Positions 29,403 through 36,548 of a DNA stretch of 36,548 nt are shown piece by piece (the stretch's first letter is position 1; each line of letters begins with the position of its first letter). Source of the DNA: Bacteroidota bacterium (GTDB taxonomy: Bacteria; Bacteroidota; Bacteroidia; Chitinophagales; Saprospiraceae). The stretch covers positions 1-36,548 of the forward strand of contig BJGN01000015.1 of NCBI GenBank assembly GCA_014190515.1, written 5' to 3'. Below the pieces are notes generated by a model. The model was not told where the DNA came from, did no database searches, and worked only from the letters and a program-made list of their open reading frames with translations. A program made the translations under genes and the position numbers.

Positions 29403-29822
29403 TTATTCAGCAATATCGTGGCGAACCACAATTTTTGTAAGACAAGGAAGCTTTTGTGCAGCCAATTTGAGGGCGCCTTCGGCAACATCTCTTGGTACAC
29501 CATCGAGTTCGAACATAATTCTACCAGCTTTGACAATAGCTACCCAATGATCCAGGGCACCTTTACCCTTACCCATACGCACCTCTTGAGGCTTGGAGGT
29601 AATAGGTTTATCTGGGAAAATACGAATCCAAACTTTACCCTCTCTTTTCATGAAACGAGTCATGGCAATACGAGCGGCTTCAATTTGCCTGTTTGTTAAC
29701 CTTCCGCTATCCAAAGATTTAAGACCAAAGCTACCAAAAGCAATAGTACTTCCTCTTTGGGCGACGCCTTTTATACGCCCCTTGTGTTGTTTGCGGTATT
29801 TCGTTCTTTTAGGCTGTAGCAT
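29403..29822 (-). CDS. rplP: 50S ribosomal protein L16
   Basis: A 139-residue L16 (E. coli 136) near the A-site tRNA. The start is the ATG at 29822 ([19 protein letters not shown]); an in-frame TTG nine codons upstream lies in a strong hairpin. Signatures are [40 protein letters not shown] and [20 protein letters not shown]. It lies 85 bases after rpsC, and a 15-pair hairpin fills the middle of that gap. Confidence 0.97.
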   Translation of the reverse strand: MLQPKRTKYRKQHKGRIKGVAQRGSTIAFGSFGLKSLDSGRLTNRQIEAARIAMTRFMKREGKVWIRIFPDKPITSKPQEVRMGKGKGALDHWVAIVKAGRIMFELDGVPRDVAEGALKLAAQKLPCLTKIVVRHDIAE

Positions 29823-29839
29823 AAAATTCTTTTTTATTG

Positions 29840-29876
29840 ACTTTGACAATAAAGAAATGGGTCTTTATTTCAAAGT
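29840..29876 (-). other. Strong hairpin between rpsC and rplP
   Basis: Arms 29840-29846 plus 29848-29855 pair with 29862-29876 in a 15-pair stem with one bulged base (29847) and a 6-base loop. It begins 31 bases after the rpsC stop and ends 17 bases before the rplP ATG. The sequence after it (CAATAAAAAAG) is not T-rich, so it does not look like a terminator. It may be an RNase site or may set L16 output. Confidence 0.7.
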
Positions 29877-29907
29877 TCGGCAAAGATAAACTTTTTTTAA
29901 ATAAATA

Positions 29908-30720
29908 CTAACGTTTCCGTTGGTTTCTTCCGTCCGTAGTTCCACCGGGTCCTCTTCTGCGATTTCCGTCTCTTCTATCGCCACCTTTTTCACCTCCTCT
30001 GTCATTTCCTCCTCTTGAGAAACCACCACTGTTGTTTCCAGAAACTGGTTTACCACTGGCTTGTTGAGCGACGGCTGGAGAAAGATCTCGTTTTCCGAGT
30101 ACTTCACCTTTACAGATCCACGTTTTGATACCTATTTTACCATAAACGGTCTGAGCCTCCTGCCATGAGTAGTCGATATCGGAACGAAAAGTATGTAATG
30201 GCGTTTTACCTTCTTTAAATTCTTCAGAACGAGCCATTTCAGCTCCATTCAAACGACCAGAGATACGAACTTTTATACCTTCAGCACCAGGCGTACGCAT
30301 GGTAGTCTGAATTGCCATTTTAATGGCACGTCTGTAGTTAATACGCGCTTCGAGTTGCTTTGCAATACCTTCACCCACGATAACTGCATCCAGTTCAGGC
30401 TTACGGATTTCAAGAATATTAATTTGAATATCCTTTCCCGTTAATTTTCTTAATTCACCGCGAATTAATTCAACCTCCTGACCGCCTTTTCCAATAACGA
30501 TACCCGGACGAGATGTGTGAATAGTTACCGTGACACGCTTCAGTGTGCGTTCTATTACTACACGAGCTATACCCCCTTTAGAGATACGTGCTTGCAAATA
30601 ATTACGAATTTGTTCGTCCTCAATAACTTTAGCTGCAAAATCTTTACCACCGAACCAATTGGAGTCCCAACCTCTGATGATTCCTAAACGATTTCCTATC
30701 GGATTAGCTTTCTGACCCAT
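29908..30720 (-). CDS. rpsC: 30S ribosomal protein S3 with glycine/arginine-rich tail
   Basis: A 270-residue S3 lining the mRNA entry tunnel. It starts [20 protein letters not shown], has the KH domain with the GxxG loop ([18 protein letters not shown]) and the C-terminal S3 domain ([20 protein letters not shown]). Residues from about 215 form a low-complexity Gly, Arg, Asn and Asp tail ([20 protein letters not shown], then GNRRRGPGG), beyond the E. coli length of 233; similar tails occur in other Bacteroidota. It lies 32 bases after rplV. Confidence 0.98.
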   Translation of the reverse strand: MGQKANPIGNRLGIIRGWDSNWFGGKDFAAKVIEDEQIRNYLQARISKGGIARVVIERTLKRVTVTIHTSRPGIVIGKGGQEVELIRGELRKLTGKDIQINILEIRKPELDAVIVGEGIAKQLEARINYRRAIKMAIQTTMRTPGAEGIKVRISGRLNGAEMARSEEFKEGKTPLHTFRSDIDYSWQEAQTVYGKIGIKTWICKGEVLGKRDLSPAVAQQASGKPVSGNNSGGFSRGGNDRGGEKGGDRRDGNRRRGPGGTTDGRNQRKR

Positions 30721-30752
30721 ACCTTCTGGTATATTATAATTTGATAAATTAA

Positions 30753-31142
30753 TTATTCTTCTGAAACTGCGGCAACGGCAACAACTTCACTCTCTAGGGG
30801 TACCCTATTTTGCACAACGATAGTCACGTGATTTGTACGTTTACGTATTCTGTGTGCGCGACCGTGAGGTGCTGGACGAAATCTTTTTATCTGTGTACCA
30901 CCATCAACGAAGGCAGTTTTAATAAAAAGATCAAAATCAGCTACATCGTTTCCTTCCGCTTTATTCCCCCAATTGGCTATAGCGCTATCCAGTAGTTTTT
31001 TCAACCAGATACCCGATTCTCTTTTCGTAAACCGAAGAATAGAAAGAGCATCACTTATTTTCTTTCCGCGAATATTATCCACTACCAAACGCATTTTACG
31101 CTCTGACATTGGGACATTTTTCAATTTGGCAATTGCTTCCAT
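30753..31142 (-). CDS. rplV: 50S ribosomal protein L22
   Basis: A 129-residue L22 (E. coli 110) whose long hairpin lines the peptide exit tunnel. Motifs are [35 protein letters not shown] and the hairpin with [20 protein letters not shown]. It lies 44 bases after rpsS; a short 6-pair hairpin (31156-31172) lies in that gap. Confidence 0.97.
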   Translation of the reverse strand: MEAIAKLKNVPMSERKMRLVVDNIRGKKISDALSILRFTKRESGIWLKKLLDSAIANWGNKAEGNDVADFDLFIKTAFVDGGTQIKRFRPAPHGRAHRIRKRTNHVTIVVQNRVPLESEVVAVAAVSEE

Positions 31143-31186
31143 ATTAATCTCATTGAATACCTAAAAGGTATTTTAGTAATACAAAA

Positions 31187-31456
31187 TTATTTTTTACGAT
31201 TTCCTGAGTGACCCCTAAAATTACGTGTTGGAGAAAATTCACCCAATTTATGGCCCACCATGTTCTCAGTAACGAATACAGGAACAAAAGTTTTACCATT
31301 GTGCACGGCTATTGTTTCACCCACCATATCAGGAATTATCATAGAAGATCTGGACCAGGTTTTGATTACTGATTTTTTCTTCGCTGTTTTGGATTCCATA
31401 ACCTTTTCTAGAAGTTTATGAAAAACGTAGGGGCCTTTTTTTATTGATCTTGCCAT
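31187..31456 (-). CDS. rpsS: 30S ribosomal protein S19
   Basis: An 89-residue S19 (E. coli 92) of the 30S head. The family motifs [39 protein letters not shown] and [20 protein letters not shown] are intact. It lies 46 bases after rplB. Confidence 0.98.
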   Translation of the reverse strand: MARSIKKGPYVFHKLLEKVMESKTAKKKSVIKTWSRSSMIIPDMVGETIAVHNGKTFVPVFVTENMVGHKLGEFSPTRNFRGHSGNRKK

Positions 31457-31502
31457 AGCAAATATAATTTGTTAAAGTTAAGCTTATGAGGCTATCCTTA
31501 GG

Positions 31503-32336
31503 TTATGGATTTTTGGTTTTTCTCTTAGTGATAATCAATTTTGAAGAATTCTTCCGAGTATCACGCGTTTTCTGACCTTTGGCCATAATTCCTGTCCTTG
31601 AACGAGGATGTCCACCAGAAGCACGACCTTCACCACCACCCATTGGGTGATCGACAGGGTTCATAGCTACCCCTCTAACTCTTGGTCTGTTACCTAACCA
31701 GCGATTACGTCCAGCCTTACCCATAACTTGTAATCCATGATCAGGATTTGACGTATTACCAATTGTAGCTTTGCAAGTATTGAGAACACGTCTTACTTCA
31801 CCTGACGGTAATTTAATAACAACGTATCTCTCCTCTTTATTCATTAAAGTACCATAAGTACCTGCACTTCTTGCCATTGAAGCCCCTTTTCCAGGTACTA
31901 ATTCAATAGCATGGATATTTGCACCCAGAGGAACCTCTTTAAGAACCATGGCATTACCAACGGTAGGAGGTGCACCTGGACCAGATATTACAGTAGAACC
32001 AACGGCTAAACCGTTTGGCGCAATGATATACCTTTTTTCGCCATCTTCATATTGAAGTAAAGCTATATAAGCGGTACGGTTCGGGTCATATTCAATAGAC
32101 ATAACCTCAGCCTTTACACCGTCCTTATTTCTTTTGAAGTCTATAATTCTATAGCGACGCTTGTGTCCACCACCCTTTTGGCGCATGGTCATCTTACCCG
32201 TATTGTTTCTTCCGCCTGACTTTTTAATAGGGGCTAGAAGACTCTTTTCCGGCTCATCGGTTGTTACCTCCGAGAAAGTATTACCCACTCTAAAACGAGT
32301 ACCAGGGGTAATTGGATTAAACTTTTTTACTGTCAT
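31503..32336 (-). CDS. rplB: 50S ribosomal protein L2
   Basis: A 277-residue L2 (E. coli 273), needed for subunit association and the peptidyl transferase centre. Signatures are [34 protein letters not shown], and the C-terminal [20 protein letters not shown] with the conserved His of the active-site region, then GGHPRSRTG. It lies 74 bases after rplW. Confidence 0.98.
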   Translation of the reverse strand: MTVKKFNPITPGTRFRVGNTFSEVTTDEPEKSLLAPIKKSGGRNNTGKMTMRQKGGGHKRRYRIIDFKRNKDGVKAEVMSIEYDPNRTAYIALLQYEDGEKRYIIAPNGLAVGSTVISGPGAPPTVGNAMVLKEVPLGANIHAIELVPGKGASMARSAGTYGTLMNKEERYVVIKLPSGEVRRVLNTCKATIGNTSNPDHGLQVMGKAGRNRWLGNRPRVRGVAMNPVDHPMGGGEGRASGGHPRSRTGIMAKGQKTRDTRKNSSKLIITKRKTKNP

Positions 32337-32410
32337 GATATGGTTTTCAATTTAGATTCATCACGGGTAAGCACACCATAAAATCTTACTCATACGAATC
32401 GTTAATAATA

Positions 32411-32710
32411 TTAATTACCGCCGAAGAAATCAATTTCCTCACCATGTCCAATACGCACGTAGGCTTTCTTGAAAGATGGTTTCCTACCTTTAAGAACACC
32501 TGATTTAGTGTTTCTTGATTTGGCTTTACCAGGAACGACCAATGTATGGACGGAAACAACAGCTACAGAATACATGTCTTGTACTGCCTTTTTGATTTCC
32601 AATTTATTGGCTCTCTTATCTACCTGAAAACAGTAATTGTTTTGTGTTCCAGCCAGACCCTCCGATTTTTCGGTAATCAGTGGTTTTATTAAAATAAACT
32701 TATTTGCCAT
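32411..32710 (-). CDS. rplW: 50S ribosomal protein L23
   Basis: A 99-residue L23 (E. coli 100) that forms the docking site for trigger factor and SRP at the exit tunnel. Motifs are IKPLITEKSEGLAGTQNNYC and VDKRANKLEIKKAVQDMYSV, ending GHGEEIDFFGGN. It lies 30 bases after rplD. Confidence 0.97.
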   Translation of the reverse strand: MANKFILIKPLITEKSEGLAGTQNNYCFQVDKRANKLEIKKAVQDMYSVAVVSVHTLVVPGKAKSRNTKSGVLKGRKPSFKKAYVRIGHGEEIDFFGGN

Positions 32711-32740
32711 TGTTCAACTAACTAGTGGGTTATACCCGAT

Positions 32741-33367
32741 TTAAGCTAATGATTCAGTTAACTTTCCAAGAGCTGTTTCAGAGAGTACTAAAGATCTTGC
32801 GTTCATGATATCATAAACATTTAAATCCTGTGCTCTTATAACTTTAGCTGTTGGTAGATTCCTTCCTGATAAATACACAACTTTGTCATGCTCAGGAGTA
32901 ACCAAAATTGATTTTTTCTCTGAAATTTTTAGGTTCTGAAGTATATCCAGGAAAGCCTTCGTTTTTGGGTTTTCAAAAGTGAAATCCTCAATTATTACGA
33001 TTGAACCTGACGCCGCCTTTGTACTTAATGCGGATACTCTGGCTAACTTTCTTACCTTCTTGTTCAACTTCTGTTCGTAATCTCTTGGTACTGGGCCAAA
33101 TATACGACCACCACCATGATATAACGGGTTCTTGATATCCCCCTTACGAGATCCACCCGTACCCTTTTGCTTATGTAGTTTACGAGTCGAACCAGCAATT
33201 TCACCACGACCTTTTGTTTTGTGCGTTCCTTGACGCTGATTCGCCAGGTAAGCCTTAACAGCTAAATAAATGACGTGATTGTTAGGTTCTACACCAAATA
33301 TCGCATCTGGTAATTCAACCTCTCTACCGGTCTCTTGGCCATTTATATTATGAATAACTAATTTCAT
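32741..33367 (-). CDS. rplD: 50S ribosomal protein L4
   Basis: A 208-residue L4 (E. coli 201) with an extended loop in the exit tunnel. The loop is clear (RKLHKQKGTGGSRKGDIKNP, then LYHGGGRIFGPVPRDYEQKL). In E. coli L4 represses this operon through the leader before rpsJ; whether it does so here is unknown, though hairpins are present before rpsJ. It lies 34 bases after rplC. Confidence 0.98.
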   Translation of the reverse strand: MKLVIHNINGQETGREVELPDAIFGVEPNNHVIYLAVKAYLANQRQGTHKTKGRGEIAGSTRKLHKQKGTGGSRKGDIKNPLYHGGGRIFGPVPRDYEQKLNKKVRKLARVSALSTKAASGSIVIIEDFTFENPKTKAFLDILQNLKISEKKSILVTPEHDKVVYLSGRNLPTAKVIRAQDLNVYDIMNARSLVLSETALGKLTESLA

Positions 33368-33401
33368 GCTAATAATATTAATCCCTAAGGACAGTCAATA
33401 A

Positions 33402-34028
33402 TTACTTTTTCTCCAAAATAACAGTAGAACCATTGTGACCAGGAATAGCTCCTTTCACAAGAATTAAATTCTTATCTGCGAATATTTTAACTACGCGAAG
33501 ATTCTTGATTTTAATTCGGTCGTTACCGTCACGTCCTGCCATACGCATTCCCTTGAATACACGAGATGGATAAGAAGAAGCACCGATTGAACCTGGGGCA
33601 CGCTGCCTGTTGTGCTGACCGTGCGTAGCATCATTTACACCCGCGAAAGCATGTCTTTTAACAACTCCCTGGAAACCTTTACCTCTGGATTGTCCTATGG
33701 CATTGATAGAATCTCCTTCACTGAAAATTTCATCTACAGTAATAGCATCTCCAATAGACTTACTCACTGCATTGAAATCTCTGAACTCGATAACATTAGA
33801 CTTTGGAGTCGTGTTCGCTGCTTCAAAGTGACCTTTGAGCGCTTTGGTAGTGTTCTTTACTTTGGCTTCACCGAAACCTAACTGTAAAGCATTATAACCA
33901 TCTGTATCAGATGTTTTTATTTGGGTAACAACACATGGACCTGTTTCAATAACAGTACATGCAATATTACGGCCAGTATTATCATAGATACTGGTCATGC
34001 CTATTTTTTTTCCTATTAATCCGTTCAT
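33402..34028 (-). CDS. rplC: 50S ribosomal protein L3
   Basis: A 208-residue L3 (E. coli 209), an early assembly protein near the peptidyl transferase centre. Signatures are [39 protein letters not shown] and the [20 protein letters not shown] loop, where the glutamine methylated in E. coli has an equivalent, then [13 protein letters not shown]. It lies 57 bases after rpsJ. Confidence 0.98.
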   Translation of the reverse strand: MNGLIGKKIGMTSIYDNTGRNIACTVIETGPCVVTQIKTSDTDGYNALQLGFGEAKVKNTTKALKGHFEAANTTPKSNVIEFRDFNAVSKSIGDAITVDEIFSEGDSINAIGQSRGKGFQGVVKRHAFAGVNDATHGQHNRQRAPGSIGASSYPSRVFKGMRMAGRDGNDRIKIKNLRVVKIFADKNLILVKGAIPGHNGSTVILEKK

Positions 34029-34085
34029 CAGACTTTTATTTTAATCTAAATACTTCACTGCTAAATATTTGGCAATGAGAATAGA

Positions 34086-34394
34086 CTACGTCAATTTAAC
34101 TTGAATATCGACACCACTCGGCAATTCCAACTTAGATAAAGCATCTACAGTCTTTTGCGTTGGAGTATAAATTTCAATCATTCGTTTGTGCGTTCTCAAT
34201 TGGAACTGCTCACGAGATTTCTTATTGACGTGCGGTGAACGGAGCACAGTAAATATTTTTTTCTCTGTGGGCAGCGGAATCGGGCCAGTTACGATGGCAC
34301 CACTATTGCGAACAGTTTTTACAATTTTCTCCGTCGATTTATCTACGAGATTATGATCGTAGGAACGAAGTTTGATTCTAATCTTCTGATTCAT
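34086..34394 (-). CDS. rpsJ: 30S ribosomal protein S10
   Basis: A 102-residue S10 (E. coli 103), first gene of the S10-type cluster and also the NusE partner of transcription antitermination. It starts [20 protein letters not shown] and has the conserved loop [21 protein letters not shown] 91-base leader after fusA holds inverted repeats. Confidence 0.98.
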   Translation of the reverse strand: MNQKIRIKLRSYDHNLVDKSTEKIVKTVRNSGAIVTGPIPLPTEKKIFTVLRSPHVNKKSREQFQLRTHKRMIEIYTPTQKTVDALSKLELPSGVDIQVKLT

Positions 34395-34411
34395 GCCTTT
34401 TAAAGCTAGTT

Positions 34412-34449
34412 TATGTCAAAAAAATTAAGCTTTCAGGTACATTTACCTG
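34412..34449 (-). other. Inverted repeats in the rpsJ leader
   Basis: Two repeats lie between fusA and rpsJ. CAGGTA (34434-34439) pairs with TACCTG (34444-34449) around a 4-base loop, and AAAGCT (34412-34417) can pair with AGCTTT (34428-34433) around a 10-base stretch containing seven T on the minus strand. They could form a leader regulatory structure, but the stems are short. Confidence 0.4.
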
Positions 34450-34475
34450 TATGCAAATTACACTCTTATTATTCA

Positions 34476-34498
34476 GGCAAAGGGATTAACCCTTTGCC
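34476..34498 (-). other. Strong hairpin enclosing the fusA stop codon
   Basis: On the minus strand GGCAAAGGG (34498-34490) pairs perfectly with CCCTTTGCC (34484-34476), a 9-pair GC-rich stem around a 5-base loop. The fusA stop TAA (34488-34486) sits in that loop. No T-run follows on the minus strand. Confidence 0.75.
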
Positions 34499-36546
34499 TT
34501 TTCAATAATTTCTTTTGATACACCTGATGGTGCCTCACTGTAGTGAGCAAATTCCATCGACGAAGTGGCTCTACCAGAAGTGATAGTACGAAGTTGAGTA
34601 ACATATCCAAACATTTCAGATAACGGAACTTCCGCTGCAATACTTACAGCACCTGGTCTTGGTTCCTGACCTTTTGGCATACCTCTTCTTCTATTCAAGT
34701 CACCGATGACAGGACCTACATAATCCTCTGGTGTTACTACCTCTAGTTTCATGATTGGCTCCATCAAAACAGGTCCTGCTTTAGATGCAGCAGCTCTAAA
34801 TCCTTCCTTTGCACATAGTTCAAAAGCTATTGGCTTAGAATCCACCGCATGCATAGAACCATCATAAACCCTAACTTTCATACTATCCAAAGAATAGCCT
34901 GCAAGTACACCATTATCCATCATAGCTTTGAAACCGTCAGATATTGGCTTGATATAATTTTTATCGATAGATCCACCAACAATATCCCACTGGAACTGTA
35001 AACGTGTCTTACCTGATTTGAAGTCGTCTGATTCCAAGAAAGATTCATCAGCTGGTCCCAGTTCAAATTCCATATCGGCAAATAAACCTGATCCACCTGT
35101 CTGTTTCTTCAAACGCTCTCTGTGGCTAACCGTTTTAGTTAAAGTTTCTTTGTAATTTACCTGAGGAGCTCCCTGGTTACATTCAACTTTAAATTCACGA
35201 CGCAAACGATCAACTATGATTTCAAGGTGTAACTCACCCATTCCACTGATTACTGTCTGATTGGTATCTTCATCATATCTAACTCTGAAAGTTGGATCCT
35301 CTTCAGCTAATTTAGCTAAAGACATACCTAACTTATCTAAATCTTTCTGTGTTTTTGGCTCAATGGCAATAGCGATAACAGGTTCAGGGAAAACCATGCT
35401 CTCCAAAACAATCTGCTTATTCAAGTCGCAAAGTGTGTCACCTGTGCGGATATCTTTGAATCCAACCGCAGCAGCAATATCACCCGCTTCTACTCTATCG
35501 ATAGGATTTTGCTTATTTGCATGCATTTGATACAAACGTGAAATCCTCTCTTTATTGCCAGACCTTGTATTCATCACATAAGAACCAGCGTCAAGTGCAC
35601 CAGAGTAAACTCTCATGAAGGCCAAACGACCCACAAAAGGGTCTGTGGCAATTTTGAAAGCTAACGCAGCAAAAGGTTCAGTGACAGAAGGTTTACGATA
35701 TACTTCTACATCTGTATCAGGATCAATCCCTTTAACTGCTTCTATATCAAGAGGGGAAGGCATGAAAGCACAAACAGCATCAAGCAATGCTTGTACCCCT
35801 TTATTTTTGAATGCCGAACCACACATCATGGGAACGAACTTCAAATCACAAACTGCCTGACGGATTGCCATTCTCATTTCATCAGCTGAGATAGAATTAG
35901 GATCTTCGAAGAATTTCTCCATCAAAGTATCATCGTACTCAGCTACCGCTTCTAACAACTTAGATCTCCATTCAAAAACAGTATCTACTAAATCTTCAGG
36001 TATAGGTATAATTTCATAGGTAGAACCCTGGTCGTGTTCGTTCCATACGATAGCTTGGTTTGTGATCAAATCAACTACCCCTTTAAAACGCTCCTCAGCA
36101 CCGATAGGCACTTGCAACGGAATAGCGGTAGAACCCAATTTAGTTTGAACGTCATTTACGACATTAAAAAAATCAGCACCAGAGCGATCCATTTTATTAA
36201 CGAAACCAATTCTTGGAACCTTGTAATTATCAGCAAGTCTCCAGTTAGTTTCAGATTGAGGCTCCACACCACTTACTGCGCAAAACAAAAAGCAAAGACC
36301 ATCGAGAACACGTAAAGATCTATTCACCTCAACAGTGAAATCTACGTGACCAGGTGTGTCAATAATGTTTAACACATATTCATTGTCTTTCCAAGACCAG
36401 GCAGACTTCGTAGCAGCAGAAGTAATAGTAATTCCTCTTTCTTGCTCTTGTTCCATCCAGTCCATAGTGGCTGCACCCTCATGAACCTCACCAATTTTAT
36501 GGCTTATACCCGTATAGAACAAAATACGTTCTGTCGTGGTCGTTTT
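34486..36546 (-). CDS. fusA: Elongation factor G, partial (N-terminus beyond right edge)
   Basis: The translocase GTPase that moves tRNA and mRNA after peptide bond formation. 686 residues are in the window, starting inside the P-loop ([13 protein letters not shown]); about 20 N-terminal residues are missing. Visible G-domain motifs are RGITIT (switch I), DTPGH (switch II) and NKMD (base recognition), and later domains show [14 protein letters not shown] and [20 protein letters not shown]. The order fusA-rpsJ continues the str and S10 clusters; rpsL and rpsG would lie beyond the edge. A hairpin encloses its stop codon. Confidence 0.97.
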   Translation of the reverse strand, partial: KTTTTERILFYTGISHKIGEVHEGAATMDWMEQEQERGITITSAATKSAWSWKDNEYVLNIIDTPGHVDFTVEVNRSLRVLDGLCFLFCAVSGVEPQSETNWRLADNYKVPRIGFVNKMDRSGADFFNVVNDVQTKLGSTAIPLQVPIGAEERFKGVVDLITNQAIVWNEHDQGSTYEIIPIPEDLVDTVFEWRSKLLEAVAEYDDTLMEKFFEDPNSISADEMRMAIRQAVCDLKFVPMMCGSAFKNKGVQALLDAVCAFMPSPLDIEAVKGIDPDTDVEVYRKPSVTEPFAALAFKIATDPFVGRLAFMRVYSGALDAGSYVMNTRSGNKERISRLYQMHANKQNPIDRVEAGDIAAAVGFKDIRTGDTLCDLNKQIVLESMVFPEPVIAIAIEPKTQKDLDKLGMSLAKLAEEDPTFRVRYDEDTNQTVISGMGELHLEIIVDRLRREFKVECNQGAPQVNYKETLTKTVSHRERLKKQTGGSGLFADMEFELGPADESFLESDDFKSGKTRLQFQWDIVGGSIDKNYIKPISDGFKAMMDNGVLAGYSLDSMKVRVYDGSMHAVDSKPIAFELCAKEGFRAAASKAGPVLMEPIMKLEVVTPEDYVGPVIGDLNRRRGMPKGQEPRPGAVSIAAEVPLSEMFGYVTQLRTITSGRATSSMEFAHYSEAPSGVSKEIIEKAKG

Positions 36547-36548
36547 AC

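Noticed and set aside
29865-30107. Minus-strand frame rich in Glu and Val overlapping the end of rpsC
   Set aside because: It is the repetitive S3 tail read in another frame; low complexity keeps it open.

Overview
The window looks like a low-GC chromosome segment from a member of the Bacteroidota. The evidence is a SusC/RagA-type TonB-dependent protein with an N-terminal STN domain next to a FecR anti-sigma factor and an ECF sigma factor, a protein with a C-terminal type IX secretion (T9SS) sorting domain, a PorE-like protein, a zinc-free L36, and starts that mostly lack a Shine-Dalgarno sequence. I cannot place it below phylum; Saprospiria, Chitinophagia or Cytophagia are all plausible.

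Left part (1-5556, minus strand): a nutrient-responsive cell-surface signalling operon, read right to left: ECF sigma factor, T9SS-sorted secreted protein, FecR anti-sigma factor, then the SusC/RagA transducer, which runs off the left edge before any SusD partner appears. Next (5776-8707, minus): a two-gene catabolic unit, an FAH-family hydrolyase and an alpha-ketoglutaric semialdehyde dehydrogenase. These are together the last two steps of a Weimberg-type pentose oxidation to 2-oxoglutarate. A short AraC-like DNA-binding protein lies upstream, and a hairpin terminator separates it from the two enzymes. A DUF2157-like membrane protein (8821-9870, minus) closes this block.

Middle part (9965-14227, plus strand): a small secreted protein made almost entirely of a 17-residue repeat, then a PorE-like envelope protein (TPR, beta-propeller, carboxypeptidase-regulatory-like domain, OmpA C-terminal domain), then a 519-base AT-rich gap and a lipoprotein of the PAP2/vanadium haloperoxidase superfamily.

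Right part (14712-36548, minus): the conserved core. Read right to left it is fusA (cut by the right edge), the merged S10, spc and alpha ribosomal protein clusters (rpsJ through rplQ, with secY, map, infA, rpmJ and rpoA), a terminator-like hairpin, then carA, eno, a divIC/ftsB-like division gene and sucD, ending in a strong terminator that faces the PAP2 gene. Several intercistronic gaps of the ribosomal cluster hold clear inverted repeats (fusA-rpsJ, rpsC-rplP, rpsQ-rplN, rpsM-rpsK), possible mRNA processing or feedback sites.

Most of the window is conventional. The parts most worth a second look are the T9SS cargo gene lodged between an ECF sigma factor and its anti-sigma factor, the 17-residue repeat protein coupled to a PorE-like gene, the hairpin in front of the sugar-acid catabolic genes, and the hairpins in the ribosomal cluster. 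No tRNA, rRNA, CRISPR array, insertion sequence or phage gene was recognised.
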